From contig NZ_LNTY01000050.1 in the NCBI RefSeq assembly GCF_001559595.1, positions 124,001 to 188,000 on the forward strand: DNA of 64,000 nucleotides. Direction: 5' to 3'. This DNA comes from Enterovibrio coralii. Lineage in GTDB: Bacteria > Pseudomonadota > Gammaproteobacteria > Enterobacterales > Vibrionaceae. Numbering within the stretch: position 1 is the first letter of the stretch; each line of letters starts with the position of its first letter. The notes beneath the pieces were generated by a model. The model worked only from the letters and a program-made list of their open reading frames with translations, was not told the origin of the DNA and ran no database searches. Made by a program: the position numbers and the translations under genes. Positions 1 through 9,834 of this stretch are shown in pieces.

Positions 1-114
1 GGCAATTAGAACACCAACACCCATGCCCACAATGCCCCACAAAATTGTTACTAGGGTAAATTGACGGACAACGCGGTAGTTGTATTCCAGTTCAAGCTGC
101 TTTTCTTGGCTCAT
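1..114 (-). CDS. ccoN: cbb3-type cytochrome c oxidase subunit I, N-terminal fragment
   Basis: Only the first 38 codons are in the window; the gene runs off the left edge. It starts with [18 protein letters not shown] followed by the beginning of the first membrane helix ([18 protein letters not shown]), which matches the start of CcoN, the haem-copper catalytic subunit of the high-affinity terminal oxidase in the inner membrane. In V. cholerae, as I recall, ccoN lies next to the vpsV/vpsS pair, and the same neighbourhood is seen here. An oxidase working at low oxygen would suit oxygen-sensitive H2 metabolism, but this gene is core vibrio genome and not part of the island. Confidence 0.85.
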   Translation of the reverse strand, partial: MSQEKQLELEYNYRVVRQFTLVTILWGIVGMGVGVLIA

Positions 115-387
115 ATTGCATGCTTCCACTTTTTGATTACTACACTCACGTATACAAGGTGACCCAATGGTCACAATGCCACCCAGAAGCAATGCAATGC
201 GAATAGTGCTTGAATTATGTCCACTTAATGCATTCCATTGCTATTTTGTTGTAAAAGTGGCATTTTCCACAAAGATGATACTGCACTTAGTCAGTTAAAT
301 ACAGGGTTATGCCCACAGTTGGTTTACTCTTGGGTAACATTTCTATTAAAACTTTGAGCTCTGTAACACGGGAATAGCATAAATTTT
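115..387. other. Intergenic region between ccoN and a small membrane protein gene
   Basis: About 270 bases that must hold the divergent promoters of ccoN (minus) and the next gene (plus). A perfect inverted repeat GTGACC-CAAT-GGTCAC lies at 159-174, some 45 bases upstream of the ccoN start, and could be an operator. I saw no convincing full FNR box (TTGAT-N4-ATCAA) by eye. Confidence 0.4.
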
Positions 388-798
388 ATGGCTGCAGAAA
401 AATTAACCACAGCAAGGCTTGTTCAAATACTGGTTGTTTTGGCCGTTTTGATCACCGCATTCACATGGCGCACCTTGGATTATTCTCCAGAATCCAAAGA
501 GTTAAGCTGCGTACTCAAAGACCAATCGTGTAGTGTATCTATCAAGGATGATACAGTAGTCATATCTGTTATTAAACAAGAAGATACACTGAAGCGCGTA
601 GAAGTGGTTTCAAACGTTAAACCACAGTCTGTTACCGCCTTGGAAGGGAAGAACAAAATTGTTCTCGCGGATATTTCGTCGGAGGCTGACTCTGCAAATA
701 CGAAATATATTTATGGCGTGAATAATACGGACGCCGTTCTAATAAACGGAAAGTTAAATTTGATCATTGATCAGGATCAAGTTGAAATTAACTTTTAA
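388..798 (+). CDS. Small membrane-anchored hypothetical protein
   Basis: A 136-residue protein of unknown function. Residues about 11-27 (LVQILVVLAVLITAFTW) form one membrane segment near the N-terminus, leaving a periplasmic domain of about 105 residues rich in beta-prone stretches and with two cysteines (CVLKDQSC). It resembles in layout the small single-span proteins that vibrios and alteromonads encode beside cbb3 oxidase genes, but I cannot assign a family. It is followed by a good rho-independent terminator. Codon use looks like its neighbours. Confidence 0.6.
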   Translation: MAAEKLTTARLVQILVVLAVLITAFTWRTLDYSPESKELSCVLKDQSCSVSIKDDTVVISVIKQEDTLKRVEVVSNVKPQSVTALEGKNKIVLADISSEADSANTKYIYGVNNTDAVLINGKLNLIIDQDQVEINF

Positions 799-882
799 CC
801 GCAAATTAATATTTGTGCGAAATATGATAACAATTGGACTCTTTCTGATAATTTGGCGATGAAGTGTCCAATTTTTTAACTA

Positions 883-905
883 AGCAGCGTGAAGGCTGCT
901 TTTTT
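883..905 (+). terminator. Rho-independent terminator
   Basis: Stem AGCAGC (883-888) pairs with GCTGCT (895-900) and is followed by a run of five T. It ends the plus-strand gene at 388-798 and lies just before the convergent gene at 920-1531. Confidence 0.75.
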
Positions 906-919
906 ATTGGCTTACAGTT

Positions 920-1531
920 TTAAACGTTTCCAAAATAGAACGCTTGGCTATGAAGGCAGTGTGATGTTGTGGACGTGAGATAGTGGATAAGTTCTGACGT
1001 ATCTGCTGCTAAATTTCCACAATCTTCACTTGAGTATACAGCGGAATCAGACACGAAGACGTGATTGATTCTCAGCGTGCTGTCTGCATTTTTGACGTCG
1101 TGGGAACGTTGGCAAAGCGAAAGGTGCAGTGACTTTAGATTGTCAGCTTCTGAATCCTTCTCAGGAAAGACGACATAAGTGAGCGTCAGAGGGGACTCAG
1201 CGTCGGTGATTGGGGAGCCAATTTCAGCGAGAAGGGATTGGTAATATTCCTCACTTAATAAGACAGATTGGCTGAACGGCACCATGACAACGATACCATG
1301 TACCTTTGAAATACAACGCTCTGACCAGAGAAATTCAGTCGCAATTTCCTTAGCACTAAGCGACTGACAATGACGAAATCGCACTCTTGGCTCTTCGGCT
1401 GCGAGGGCATATCCGGCTTGCTCATCATCACCCAAAAATACCACGGTATTTCCACGTGCCGCTAATCGTTTGCTTAAAGATTGGCCGAGTGACTGCTTCG
1501 CATTTATAACGATATAGAGTTTGCTTTCCAT
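920..1531 (-). CDS. Short-chain-dehydrogenase-like protein, degenerate
   Basis: A 203-residue protein whose N-terminus (KLYIVINAKQSLGQSLSKRLAARG) has the layout of a Rossmann-fold SDR beginning, but the usual TGxxxGxG motif is replaced by NAKQSLGQ and no YxxxK catalytic pair is evident. It may keep the fold without dehydrogenase activity. The gene converges with 388-798 and diverges from the nosP-like gene. Function unknown. Confidence 0.5.
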   Translation of the reverse strand: MESKLYIVINAKQSLGQSLSKRLAARGNTVVFLGDDEQAGYALAAEEPRVRFRHCQSLSAKEIATEFLWSERCISKVHGIVVMVPFSQSVLLSEEYYQSLLAEIGSPITDAESPLTLTYVVFPEKDSEADNLKSLHLSLCQRSHDVKNADSTLRINHVFVSDSAVYSSEDCGNLAADTSELIHYLTSTTSHCLHSQAFYFGNV

Positions 1532-1685
1532 CGCACTAATAAAGATTCCTGTCAGATTCGACTATTCTATCGACTATTGTTCGAATTTTCAGTGATTAAA
1601 CGTAAAGAATAGTGTCTAGGGCTGGAGTTATCAGAACTTAGGGCGTTATTATTACTTCATTAAACAAAGCAACAAAACCGACTCT

Positions 1686-2877
1686 ATGAGAATAGCCACA
1701 TCTTCGTCTATCAATGACGACGCAGTTCAAGCAGTGAAGGACGTGTCAACAGACATTCTTCGCTCATTCGCCACGCCTGATTTGGTGCTAGCGTACTATA
1801 CAGAAACGCAGGATGTCGCAACGCTCAAGTCGGAGTTAAAAGCGGCGTTCCCTTCTGCACAAATTTTAGGTTGCTCATCTTGTCAGGGAACAATGACGGA
1901 TAAAGGTTACCTGAGCGGGCACAACCTATCTGTACTGGCAATCAAAGATACGCACGGGGCTTATGGTTCTGCCGCGATTCAGTTGAATCCGAATATTGAT
2001 GTCCACACGCAAGCACAAGAAGTGCTTCAGGTAGCACTTCGAAATAGTGGACGTCCTGGCGAACTCCCTGCTTTGATTACGCTCCATACTACACCGGGTC
2101 ATGAAGAAACGGTGCTTCGGGCGATTCGTCACGAGCTTGGTGTCAACATTCCCATCATTGGTGGTACGGCGGCAGATAACACCGTCGTGGGTAACTGGTC
2201 GTTGTTTGACAACGAAACAATCACCGACAATGGCATCTCAATGGCGGTGTTCTTCCCGACAGCACGTGTCAGCTATGCATTCCATAGTGGCTATGCTGCA
2301 ACAGGGAAAAGTGCCGTTGCGACACGCGTCAACGGTCGTGTACTTACTGAATTAGATGGCCAACCAGCAGCACTGGTTTATGCGACTGGTATCGCGAAGA
2401 GACGGGGCTTACCATCAATAATGAAGCTCTCTTTTCCGAATCAACCTTATTCCCTTTAGGTAGGCAGACCGGAGAGATCCACGGTATGCCATACTATACT
2501 TTGTCGCACCCGGCGGTTGTTTCTCAAGACAATGGCATTGAGATGTTCTGTAACATCCAAGAGGGTGAGACGTCCACCTTATGTCTGGGACGACAGAGAT
2601 GTTGGTATCAAGAGCGGGCCGTGTTGTGGACTCCGCGAATGAACACGACAGTCTGAAGCGAGACCCGATTGGTGGCATCGCAATTTATTGCGCAGGTTGC
2701 ATGCTTCATGTGAAGGACTCTTTGCATGATGTGGCGGCCAACATGAGTTTGTCGATGCATGAAGCACCGTTTATCTGTCCGTTCACGTTCGGTGAGCAAG
2801 GTCAGTTCTTGGGTGGTGAAATTGCACACGGCAATCTAATGATTTCCGCAGTTTTATTCCATAAGGATGAACTATGA
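1686..2877 (+). CDS. FIST-domain sensor protein (NosP/VpsV type), two frameshifts
   Basis: Reads as a FIST_N/FIST_C protein of about 397 residues once two single-base losses are allowed for, near 2397 (the A/G stretch in GCGAAGAG) and near 2580 (CCTTATG). The N-terminal part ends its open frame at 2459; the middle part (GRQTGEIHGMPYYTLSHPAV) is read in the next frame and the rest (MSGTTEMLVSRAGRVV to HKDEL) from 2581. FIST proteins of this type are haem-based nitric-oxide sensors or quorum-linked ligand sensors that control a partner histidine kinase encoded beside them (NosP-NahK; VpsV-VpsS in V. cholerae). The stop overlaps the start of the kinase gene, so the two are co-transcribed. The shifts look like sequence errors because the frame is open and family-like on each side. 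Confidence 0.8.
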
Positions 2878-4963
2878 CAGGCGCAGTCTCGGAAAAACTT
2901 CAGGAAACGCTGTTTGAACTCAACCGCGTGGAAGAAAGAGAACAGAAATTCCGCGAAGAAAACCGCGCCATTCTGTCGGCAATTTCGGCCATGTCCGGTG
3001 CCAGTAACAAGATTGAAGTCTTTAACACACTGCTAAAGGTAATCGAGCGTTACGTCGCGTTTGATAATGCCTTGGTGTTGACGCGTAATAAAGATACTGA
3101 AGATACCTATTCGTGCTTGGTATCGACGTCACCGGATGTTGAGCGTTTTTCTTGGTGGGATGGTAATACCTTTTCCCGCTGTGTAGGCGGCCAAACTGTC
3201 ATCCTTTATGCGCCAGAACGTGTAAACGAGTTCTCGTTATTGTCTGAAGGCGACTTTCAACTTTGCCGTTCAGCTCTGATCACGGGCATGGCGGTCAATG
3301 CCAGTGAGTCAATCCTGCTTCTGTTTTCATCTGAGCGTGGTGGATTTGATCCCAAGGCGCAGCAGGTTATTGAACGTTTTCGTCCTTTGATTGAACGCAC
3401 CATTATCGATATCGATTATCGCGAGAGATTGCAGTGTCTGGTTTCTGTCAAAACACAAGAGTTAACGGCAAGTCGTCAGCGTTTCCGAGACTTTGCAAAG
3501 ACAGCGGGGGACTGGTTCTGGGAAATCAATAACAACCTTCAGTTCACTTACTTGTCTTCACCTTCAAACGAGTCGTATACCGCTGAACCTCAAACCATCA
3601 TGCGCAACTCAATCGCCAGCCTGAAGTAAAACACAAACTGCTTGATTTGATCCGAATGGAAAAACCTTTCTCCGAAGTGGAGTGGATGGTTTCCCAGCAT
3701 GGAAAAGAGCAGTGGATCAGCTTGTCCGGTCGTCCTTACTATGACAACCGAGGTCAGTGTTTGGGTTTCCGCGGTACAGCGAAAGACATCACTGCGCGTA
3801 AACAACGTTTACAAGAACTGCAACTCGCTCGTAGGCAGGCGGAATCCGCAAATGCGGCGAAATCTCAATTCCTGGCGATGATGAGTCATGAGATTCGAAC
3901 ACCATTGAATGCAGTAATGGGTCTTCTAGACGCGCTGGAAGAATCTGCACTCGACAGTGAGCAAATCACTTGGGTCAAGCAGATGGATAAATCTGCTCAA
4001 CTGCTACTTACTATCATTAACGATGTTCTTGATTTATCTCGTATTGAATCAGAACGCTTTTCTTTGCATCCAGAAAATGTCGATCCGCGTGACAGTGTCA
4101 CTACTGTGTTTAGCCAGCTACAAGATGCCTGTGATACGAAAGGGATAGCATTAGAGTCGTTAATCGATGCCTCGGTACCGGAAACTATTTTCCAAGATGG
4201 GAATCGATTTGCACAGATCTTGCTGAACTTGGTAGGTAACGCCGTTAAGTTTACTGATGAAGGTGGCGTCAAAGTATCCATGCATTCTGAAAATGACCGA
4301 CTCATGTTGTCGGTCAAAGACACGGGTATTGGTATTTCGGCAGATCGAAAAACGGCAATCTTCCAACCATTTATTCAGGCCGACGGCAGCATTACCCGCA
4401 AATACGGTGGAACCGGGCTCGGCCTGTCTATCTGTAAAAAGCTCGTGGCAATGATGAACGGAAGTATCGAATTTGAGAGTGAACCTGGGGTGGGAACCAC
4501 GTTTAATATAGATATCCCTCTGGTTAAGCCTTCTCAGGTCGAGCAAATGAAAAACGATTCCCTCAAAGAAGAAACAATGGATTCGCTGAACATCCTGGTG
4601 GCTGAAGACAGTAAAGCCAATCAGATGGTTGTAAAACTGATGCTAGAAAAAGCGGGTCACCGTGTCGTTGTCGCTAACAACGGCCAAGAAGCCATCGATA
4701 TTCTGGAAGGCGAGTCCGGTAAGATTGATATGATTCTTATGGACATGTCTATGCCAGTTCTGTGTGGTATTCAAGCGACATTACAATTGCGAGAAAAAGG
4801 GTGTGAACTGCCGATCATCGCGCTGACAGCAAACGCCATGAATGAAGACAAAGAAAAATGTCTGGGTGCGGGCATGGATGATTTCATCACTAAACCTATT
4901 CGCTCGGTTGTTTTGAAACAGGCATTGCTTCGTAACGTAACACGAACGGAAGCAAATGGTTAA
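2874..4963 (+). CDS. Hybrid sensor histidine kinase (VpsS/NahK type), one frameshift
   Basis: About 696 residues when one base missing near 3600 is restored (after CCATCAT; the continued frame reads AQLNRQPEVKHKLLDLIRM). Order: N-terminal coiled coil (1-35), GAF-like region (50-180), PAS domain (about 205-330), HisKA with MSHEIRTPLN and the phospho-accepting His near residue 339, HATPase with NLVGNAVKF, DTGIGI and GGTGLGLSICKKL, and a C-terminal receiver with Asp near residue 624 (LMDMSMP) and KP at the end. No HPt domain is present, so phosphate must pass to a separate HPt protein. It follows the FIST gene with a 4-base overlap. In V. cholerae the VpsV-VpsS pair feeds biofilm control through LuxU; the same is inferred, not shown, here. 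Confidence 0.85.
4089..4101. other. matS site (MatP binding)
   Basis: GTGACAGTGTCAC fits the E. coli consensus GTGACRNYGTCAC perfectly. It lies inside the hybrid kinase gene. It is one of seven perfect matches in this window, which also encodes MatP. Confidence 0.8.
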
Positions 4964-4972
4964 AACCCCATT

Positions 4973-4995
4973 AAAAGTGATGCTGTAACACTTTT
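4973..4995. terminator. Weak bidirectional terminator between convergent genes
   Basis: AAAAGTG (4973-4979) pairs with CACTTTT (4989-4995) around a 9-base loop, between the kinase gene and the convergent cbbR. The stem is AT-rich, so the call is tentative. Confidence 0.45.
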
Positions 4996-5884
4996 ATTCA
5001 TCACTGTTTCCGAGTACAAACTCTTGAAATGCCTCCGCTATTGGCGAGAGGCGTTTTTCTTTCCGGTGTACTAAATACCAATTTCTTAAGATTGGAAAGT
5101 CCTCAACGTCGAGAACACAAAGCCGCTTTGATTCGAGTTCTAGCTCAATGGTGTGCTTAGACACAATTCCCAAACAAAGCCCCGCAGATACCGCTTGTTT
5201 TATCGCTTCACTTGCTGTCATTTCAGCGGCGATGTTCAATGCCATTCCCTTATTATGGAAAAACTTCTCGATAGAAAAGCGCGTACCGGATCCTTGTTCT
5301 CTGACTACCATGGGTTCTTTCGCGATAGTTTCTAACGGAATCTTCTGCGCCTGACAGAAAGGGTGATTAATCGGTGCAATCGCAACTAACGGGTTCTCCA
5401 TAAAAATCGTTGCAGACAAATCCAACTCCGCCGGTGGCTTTCCCATAATTGCTAAATCACAGTTATTGAATTTTAAATCCTTGAGCAAGTTTTCTCGGTT
5501 TGTCACGTTAAGCCTGATCGTGATGTCTGGGTGCTGTTGAGAAAATGCAGCGAGGAGTTTCGCGGCGAAGTAGTTGGCAGTACTGGCAACTGTGATACTC
5601 AGTTTGCCATTCGACAGTGACTTCATGTTTGCGAAGGCATCTTCAGCATCTCGAAGTTGTTGAGAGATACGTTCGCAGTATCCCAACAACTCCTCTCCAG
5701 CGGTTGTCAGAAACAAAGATTTGCCCAACTGTTCAAAAAGAGGGAGCCCGATATTATCTTCAAGTTGTTTGATCTGCATTGAGACAGCGGGTTGGGTTAG
5801 ATGAAGTTCTTCAGCAGCTCTCGTGTAGCTAGAGTGAGTGGCAACGGCTTGGAAAATGTTTAGCTGTCTCAGTGTCAAATGCAT
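4994..5884 (-). CDS. cbbR: LysR-type regulator of Calvin-cycle genes (CbbR)
   Basis: A 296-residue LysR protein: winged HTH at 1-60 (LRQLNIFQAVATHSSYTRAAEEL, LTQPAVSMQIKQLE), then a LysR substrate-binding domain with the ITVASTANYFAAKLLAAF stretch typical of CbbR and CysB-like members. CbbR senses Calvin-cycle metabolites and activates cbb promoters. It is the last gene of the minus-strand set cbbQ-cbbO-cbbR, 72 bases after cbbO. This is unusual because CbbR genes are more often divergent from cbbL; here the cbbL upstream region at 30.6 kb is 25 kb away. Assignment rests on family resemblance and context. Confidence 0.85.
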   Translation of the reverse strand: MHLTLRQLNIFQAVATHSSYTRAAEELHLTQPAVSMQIKQLEDNIGLPLFEQLGKSLFLTTAGEELLGYCERISQQLRDAEDAFANMKSLSNGKLSITVASTANYFAAKLLAAFSQQHPDITIRLNVTNRENLLKDLKFNNCDLAIMGKPPAELDLSATIFMENPLVAIAPINHPFCQAQKIPLETIAKEPMVVREQGSGTRFSIEKFFHNKGMALNIAAEMTASEAIKQAVSAGLCLGIVSKHTIELELESKRLCVLDVEDFPILRNWYLVHRKEKRLSPIAEAFQEFVLGNSDE

Positions 5885-5956
5885 AAGGTGTCCTTAACCA
5901 AAATCGAGCAACGCAAAAAAGACACCATCTTTTAAGAAAGAGCAAAACGGTTGGCT

Positions 5957-8335
5957 TCAATGCGCCCCTCTAGTTAGAGAAGCAAATAGTGAGGGCAAGA
6001 CTTCTGGTAAATGTTCTACACCGTCGAGCACAGAGTAATGTCCTTTACCAAAAACTTGGGATACGTAATCATCTGCGGTCGGGTCGATGGTGAGGCAAAA
6101 TGGAATAATGCCTTCTGTATTCAGTTCATCTACCGCTTTTTTTGTATCGGCATGAAGGTATTGGGAATCACGCACATCTATGTCAGCGGGTTCGCCATCA
6201 CTTAACAGCAACAGTAGCTTTTTGCGTTGAGGTTGTTGAGACAAAAATGTTTTTGCATGTCGCAACGCCGATCCCATACGTGTTGATAAACCCGCTTTTA
6301 AACCCACTAGTCTTGCTTTGGCCGAATCGTCGTAATCTTCGTAAAAATCTTTGACGCGTTGATATTGAACATCGCTTCTGCCATTGGAAGAAAACCCATG
6401 AATCGCAAAGGGGTCGCCAATCTCGTCAACGGCACCAGCCAAAATGGCAGTGGCTTCTTTTGCTATATCGAGCACGGTAAGTTTGTCGTCACGGCCTGAC
6501 ACTTCTTCCATTGTTGATTGCGACAAATCGAGGAGAACAAGCACCGATAAGCTGCGATCTTGGCGGATTAGGCGTTGATCAATGTTCATATCAGGTAAGG
6601 AGCCGCGACGAATCTCTTTGATCGCTTCAATGGCAGCATCCAGATCTAAGCTGTCGCCTTCGTACTGTTTTCTCAGCCGAATTAATCCTTTGGGTTGTAG
6701 AGCTTCAATCATAGCGCGCAGTTTTCGTTGCAATGTTTTGTGCTTACTCAACAATGAGTCGATGTCTTTGTTAGTTGATTTGGTAACAGACCTTTCAGTA
6801 AGCGTTACCCAATTCGGCTTATAACTGTTTGACGTGTAATCCCATTCTGAATAGTAGAAGGGGGCGGAGATTTGGTGACGACCTTCGAGTTCGTTCATAC
6901 TGACATTCTCCGGATCGCCATCGCGGAAAAATTCTGACTCCAGACGCCATATTTCCTGCGCATCATCGTCGGCAAGTTCACAGTCAATTTCGTTCACCAT
7001 CTCCATGACATTCACGTGGCGTTGAACTTGTTCCGCCATGGTTAATTGCCACTCGTCAAACGCGTCGGTTCTATCTACCCACAACGACTGATTGTCATCT
7101 CGATACGTATATAATTCAGAGAATTGAAGGGTGACGTTGTCACCTAATTTGAATGTGGTTTCGATTTCTTCCGCCAGCCAACAACCCAATGCTTCAGCTT
7201 TCTTTCTTTGCTCAGAAGGCAGTTTTTCTTCAATCACTTCTCGAAATTTTGAAAAGCATTGCACGACAATAGGGTTGTCAGTACAGGGTGTTTCAAGTGT
7301 CAGTAACGTCTTGGCGAGTTTTTGCAAAAAGCACTCAAACGAGGATGTGACGAGTTTTGATGAAATGAGAGAAAGCCAAAGTGTTTTAAGCCCCGAAAAC
7401 TCCTGAATGGCGAAATACTCGACTCTTGCGTCTTCGACTAACCCAATACAAAACCGTTGTTGCTCGGAAAAATCATCTCTGGGTCTACGCTGTCCATGTT
7501 TGAGTTGCGCCGCGCAATGCGCTGCCATTGCGCGATAAAGTACTTTGGCATCGGTACTTTCAGAGCTATCAAGCGCATCAGGTAGAAAAAGTGTCATACC
7601 TTCAATGGTGGCGTTTACAACATCAGTTTCGTCGCTCTCATCGTGGGCGAGTGTAATACGAGGTCGAATAAAAAAGTCTTGATTCCAAATCGCGCGCAGA
7701 TAGAACTGCAAATGTCGTTGAACATCAACCAGAAGAACACCGGGCCGTTGACGTTGGAAAATGCTTTTGCTTTCCGTCGATGTCAGGGTGAAGTAGGCAT
7801 TGAGGGCGTTGTTTTCGTGAGCATGTGTTTTTGCTCCAATTAACGCCCAATAGCGAAGCCCGCCAATACTAACGGATGCTAACAATCTATCTGCCCTTAG
7901 CAGAAATACATTTAGGCAACGTGGTGCCGTTGTCGCCAACTCTGTAACCAGAGAAAAATACACCAACATGGCATCGTTTGAACGAAGACGGTCTGCAATG
8001 GCGGGTAATCCTGAAATGTATTGGATTAAACGCTCTGAACCCAACCACTGAGAGAGTGTGTCGAGGGATTTGTAACACTCTAGCGTGACGCCGTCACTTG
8101 TGAATCTGCTCAGGTTTGGCATGGTCTTAGCAAAGGCTTGAATGAGCGTAATATTCTGTTTTTTATAAAATAATGACTTTAAAGATGCAAGGTAATCGTC
8201 GAACTCATTTTTGCTCATCAGGACGTAAGCTTCATCAAACCACACGTTGATAGAGGCGAGATCTTTCTCACTCTCAATGTTTTTTTGGAGTGCGGTTTTG
8301 AGTTTGTTAACGGCTGAAAACTGTATGGGATTCAT
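5957..8335 (-). CDS. cbbO: RuBisCO activase adaptor with von Willebrand factor A domain (CbbO)
   Basis: A 792-residue protein ending in a VWA domain (about 595-790) with an intact metal-ion adhesion motif (LLDLSQST) and the downstream T and D residues (STRMGSALRHA; LSDGEPAD). CbbO binds RuBisCO through the VWA motif and serves as the adaptor for the CbbQ AAA+ ring, which removes inhibitory sugar phosphates from the active site. It lies 32 bases downstream of cbbQ. Two perfect matS sites (7131-7143 and 8095-8107) fall inside the coding region. The frame is uninterrupted, unlike many neighbours. Confidence 0.9.
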   Translation of the reverse strand: MNPIQFSAVNKLKTALQKNIESEKDLASINVWFDEAYVLMSKNEFDDYLASLKSLFYKKQNITLIQAFAKTMPNLSRFTSDGVTLECYKSLDTLSQWLGSERLIQYISGLPAIADRLRSNDAMLVYFSLVTELATTAPRCLNVFLLRADRLLASVSIGGLRYWALIGAKTHAHENNALNAYFTLTSTESKSIFQRQRPGVLLVDVQRHLQFYLRAIWNQDFFIRPRITLAHDESDETDVVNATIEGMTLFLPDALDSSESTDAKVLYRAMAAHCAAQLKHGQRRPRDDFSEQQRFCIGLVEDARVEYFAIQEFSGLKTLWLSLISSKLVTSSFECFLQKLAKTLLTLETPCTDNPIVVQCFSKFREVIEEKLPSEQRKKAEALGCWLAEEIETTFKLGDNVTLQFSELYTYRDDNQSLWVDRTDAFDEWQLTMAEQVQRHVNVMEMVNEIDCELADDDAQEIWRLESEFFRDGDPENVSMNELEGRHQISAPFYYSEWDYTSNSYKPNWVTLTERSVTKSTNKDIDSLLSKHKTLQRKLRAMIEALQPKGLIRLRKQYEGDSLDLDAAIEAIKEIRRGSLPDMNIDQRLIRQDRSLSVLVLLDLSQSTMEEVSGRDDKLTVLDIAKEATAILAGAVDEIGDPFAIHGFSSNGRSDVQYQRVKDFYEDYDDSAKARLVGLKAGLSTRMGSALRHAKTFLSQQPQRKKLLLLLSDGEPADIDVRDSQYLHADTKKAVDELNTEGIIPFCLTIDPTADDYVSQVFGKGHYSVLDGVEHLPEVLPSLFASLTRGAH
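7131..7143. other. matS site (MatP binding)
   Basis: GTGACGTTGTCAC, a perfect match to GTGACRNYGTCAC, inside cbbO. Confidence 0.8.
8095..8107. other. matS site (MatP binding)
   Basis: GTGACGCCGTCAC, a perfect match to GTGACRNYGTCAC, inside cbbO and about 1 kb from the previous site. Confidence 0.8.
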
Positions 8336-8367
8336 CCTAAACCTCCTGATGATTCAAACATCGTGCT

Positions 8368-9189
8368 TCAAAAACATCCTTGGACGGTTGCTTCCAAGGT
8401 GTCGCGCATATCAGCGTCATCACTCAATGGACGAACCAACGCCATTTGACATGCAGTAACAGCAGGAATGCCTTTTTGAATGAGTTGCGCGGTGTAAACC
8501 AATAGACGTGTAGAAATACCTTCGTTCAAACCATGTCCGACGAGGTTTCTCGCATGCTTTGCAATTTGAATCAGTCTGTCAGCAGTGTCTCTGTCTAAAC
8601 CTGTTTCATGACAAACGATAGTGGCTTCTGTTTCTGCATCTGGGTAAGAGAATTCCAACGCTGCAAATCGTTGCTTGGTCGAGGTTTTGAGATCTTTCAT
8701 TAACGTTTGGTAGCCAGGGTTATAGGAGATCACCAAATGAAAATCTTCATGCGCATTTAATAGTTCACCTTTCTTTTCAAGAGAAAGGGTACGGCGATAG
8801 TCTGTCAAAGAGTGGATCGCGACCGTAGTATCCTGACGCGCTTCTACAACTTCATCGAGATAACAGATTGCACCAATTCGCGCTGCTGTTGTTAATGGCC
8901 CATCTTGCCAATAAGTGCCGTTTGCATCGAGCAGATAACGACCAATTAAGTCGGATGCAGTCATGTCTTCGTGGCAGGAAATGGTGATGAGTGGGCGAGC
9001 TAACCGCCAAGCCATATGCTCGATAAATCGTGTTTTACCACAACCTGTAGGGCCCTTCAGCATCATAGGGATACGAGAATCATAGGCGGCTTGAAATAAT
9101 GAAATCTCGTCACCAGCTTCTTGATAATAAGGTTCACTGGCAATTATATACTGACTATCTTCGCTAACAGTTTTCACGGCTTGAGACAT
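8368..9189 (-). CDS. cbbQ: RuBisCO activase AAA+ ATPase (CbbQ)
   Basis: A 273-residue MoxR-type AAA+ protein: Walker A GPTGCGKT near residues 44-51, Walker B ICYLDEVVEA, sensor region LVISYNPGYQ, and the C-terminal domain found in CbbQ/NirQ/NorQ. With CbbO it forms the hexameric activase that reactivates inhibited form I RuBisCO. NorQ/NirQ homologues look similar, but the adjacent cbbO and the RuBisCO genes of the window decide for CbbQ. A good ribosome site (AAAGGAGTAAAGC on the minus strand) precedes the start. It faces away from hoxF across a 645-base intergenic region. Confidence 0.92.
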   Translation of the reverse strand: MSQAVKTVSEDSQYIIASEPYYQEAGDEISLFQAAYDSRIPMMLKGPTGCGKTRFIEHMAWRLARPLITISCHEDMTASDLIGRYLLDANGTYWQDGPLTTAARIGAICYLDEVVEARQDTTVAIHSLTDYRRTLSLEKKGELLNAHEDFHLVISYNPGYQTLMKDLKTSTKQRFAALEFSYPDAETEATIVCHETGLDRDTADRLIQIAKHARNLVGHGLNEGISTRLLVYTAQLIQKGIPAVTACQMALVRPLSDDADMRDTLEATVQGCF

Positions 9190-9834
9190 GCTTTACTCCT
9201 TTGAATCTAATCATTATTTCTAATGAAGGAGACGGCTAAAGTGATTGTTTCGTATATATGCGTTGAGTTTCTTAGTGCCCATTAAGGAGGTTTTCAAACA
9301 ATCAAAATGCTATCTAAAAGCCAGTGTCATTTATTTCGTCAGTGAAGTGAAATTTAAACTTCTTATAACAATCATAATTAAAAGTTTCTACTGGCTTGCG
9401 TGGGTAACTGTTTTAAGTGTTGGTCAATCCCAATAAAAACAGATGGATAAATGGTTCTATAGGTATTGCGGATACATGTAATTTTAATGGAAAGCAACTA
9501 TCCACTATTTAGATGAAACGGAAGGTGAAATACAGGCGGCTTAAACGGCATGTTTGAAAGAATTTATTTGTTACCATGATTTTATTGGCTTTTTTCATCT
9601 TTGTGGAAATGTGGCTTCAACATTGCAATTCCTGATGGAAATAAAGCTAGCATCCATGATTTAAATAACAGCTTTCTTTGGTGGTTAATTAGGTTGCCGA
9701 CGAAGATATGTGATGTTTATTTTTGACAATTTAGGCGAGGAATTCATCGCATACAAGATGCTGCTTTATCCATATTCCCTCAAGAAGTTGTTGTAGAGCG
9801 TTTACAACATAAGAGAGGCATAAAGGAGTAAGCA
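9190..9834. other. Divergent regulatory region between cbbQ and hoxF
   Basis: An AT-rich stretch of 645 bases. It holds a good sigma-54 promoter at 9611-9627 for the hox operon and, by inference, activator sites for HoxA upstream of it. A 63-codon open frame at 9245-9436 has no recognisable features and no good start context, so I do not call it. The cbbQ side gave no obvious promoter by eye. Confidence 0.5.
9611..9627 (+). promoter_or_regulatory. Sigma-54 promoter of the hox operon
   Basis: TGG at 9612-9614 and TTGC at 9623-9626 give the invariant GG-N10-GC spacing of -24/-12 promoters. Transcription would start near 9638, leaving a leader of about 200 bases before hoxF. The cluster encodes its own sigma-54 activator (HoxA), and the soluble hydrogenase operon of Cupriavidus necator is known to depend on HoxA and sigma-54. 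Confidence 0.7.

Noticed and set aside
9245..9436. 63-codon open frame upstream of hoxF
   Set aside because: No family, no good ribosome site, very AT-rich; lies in the hox promoter region.
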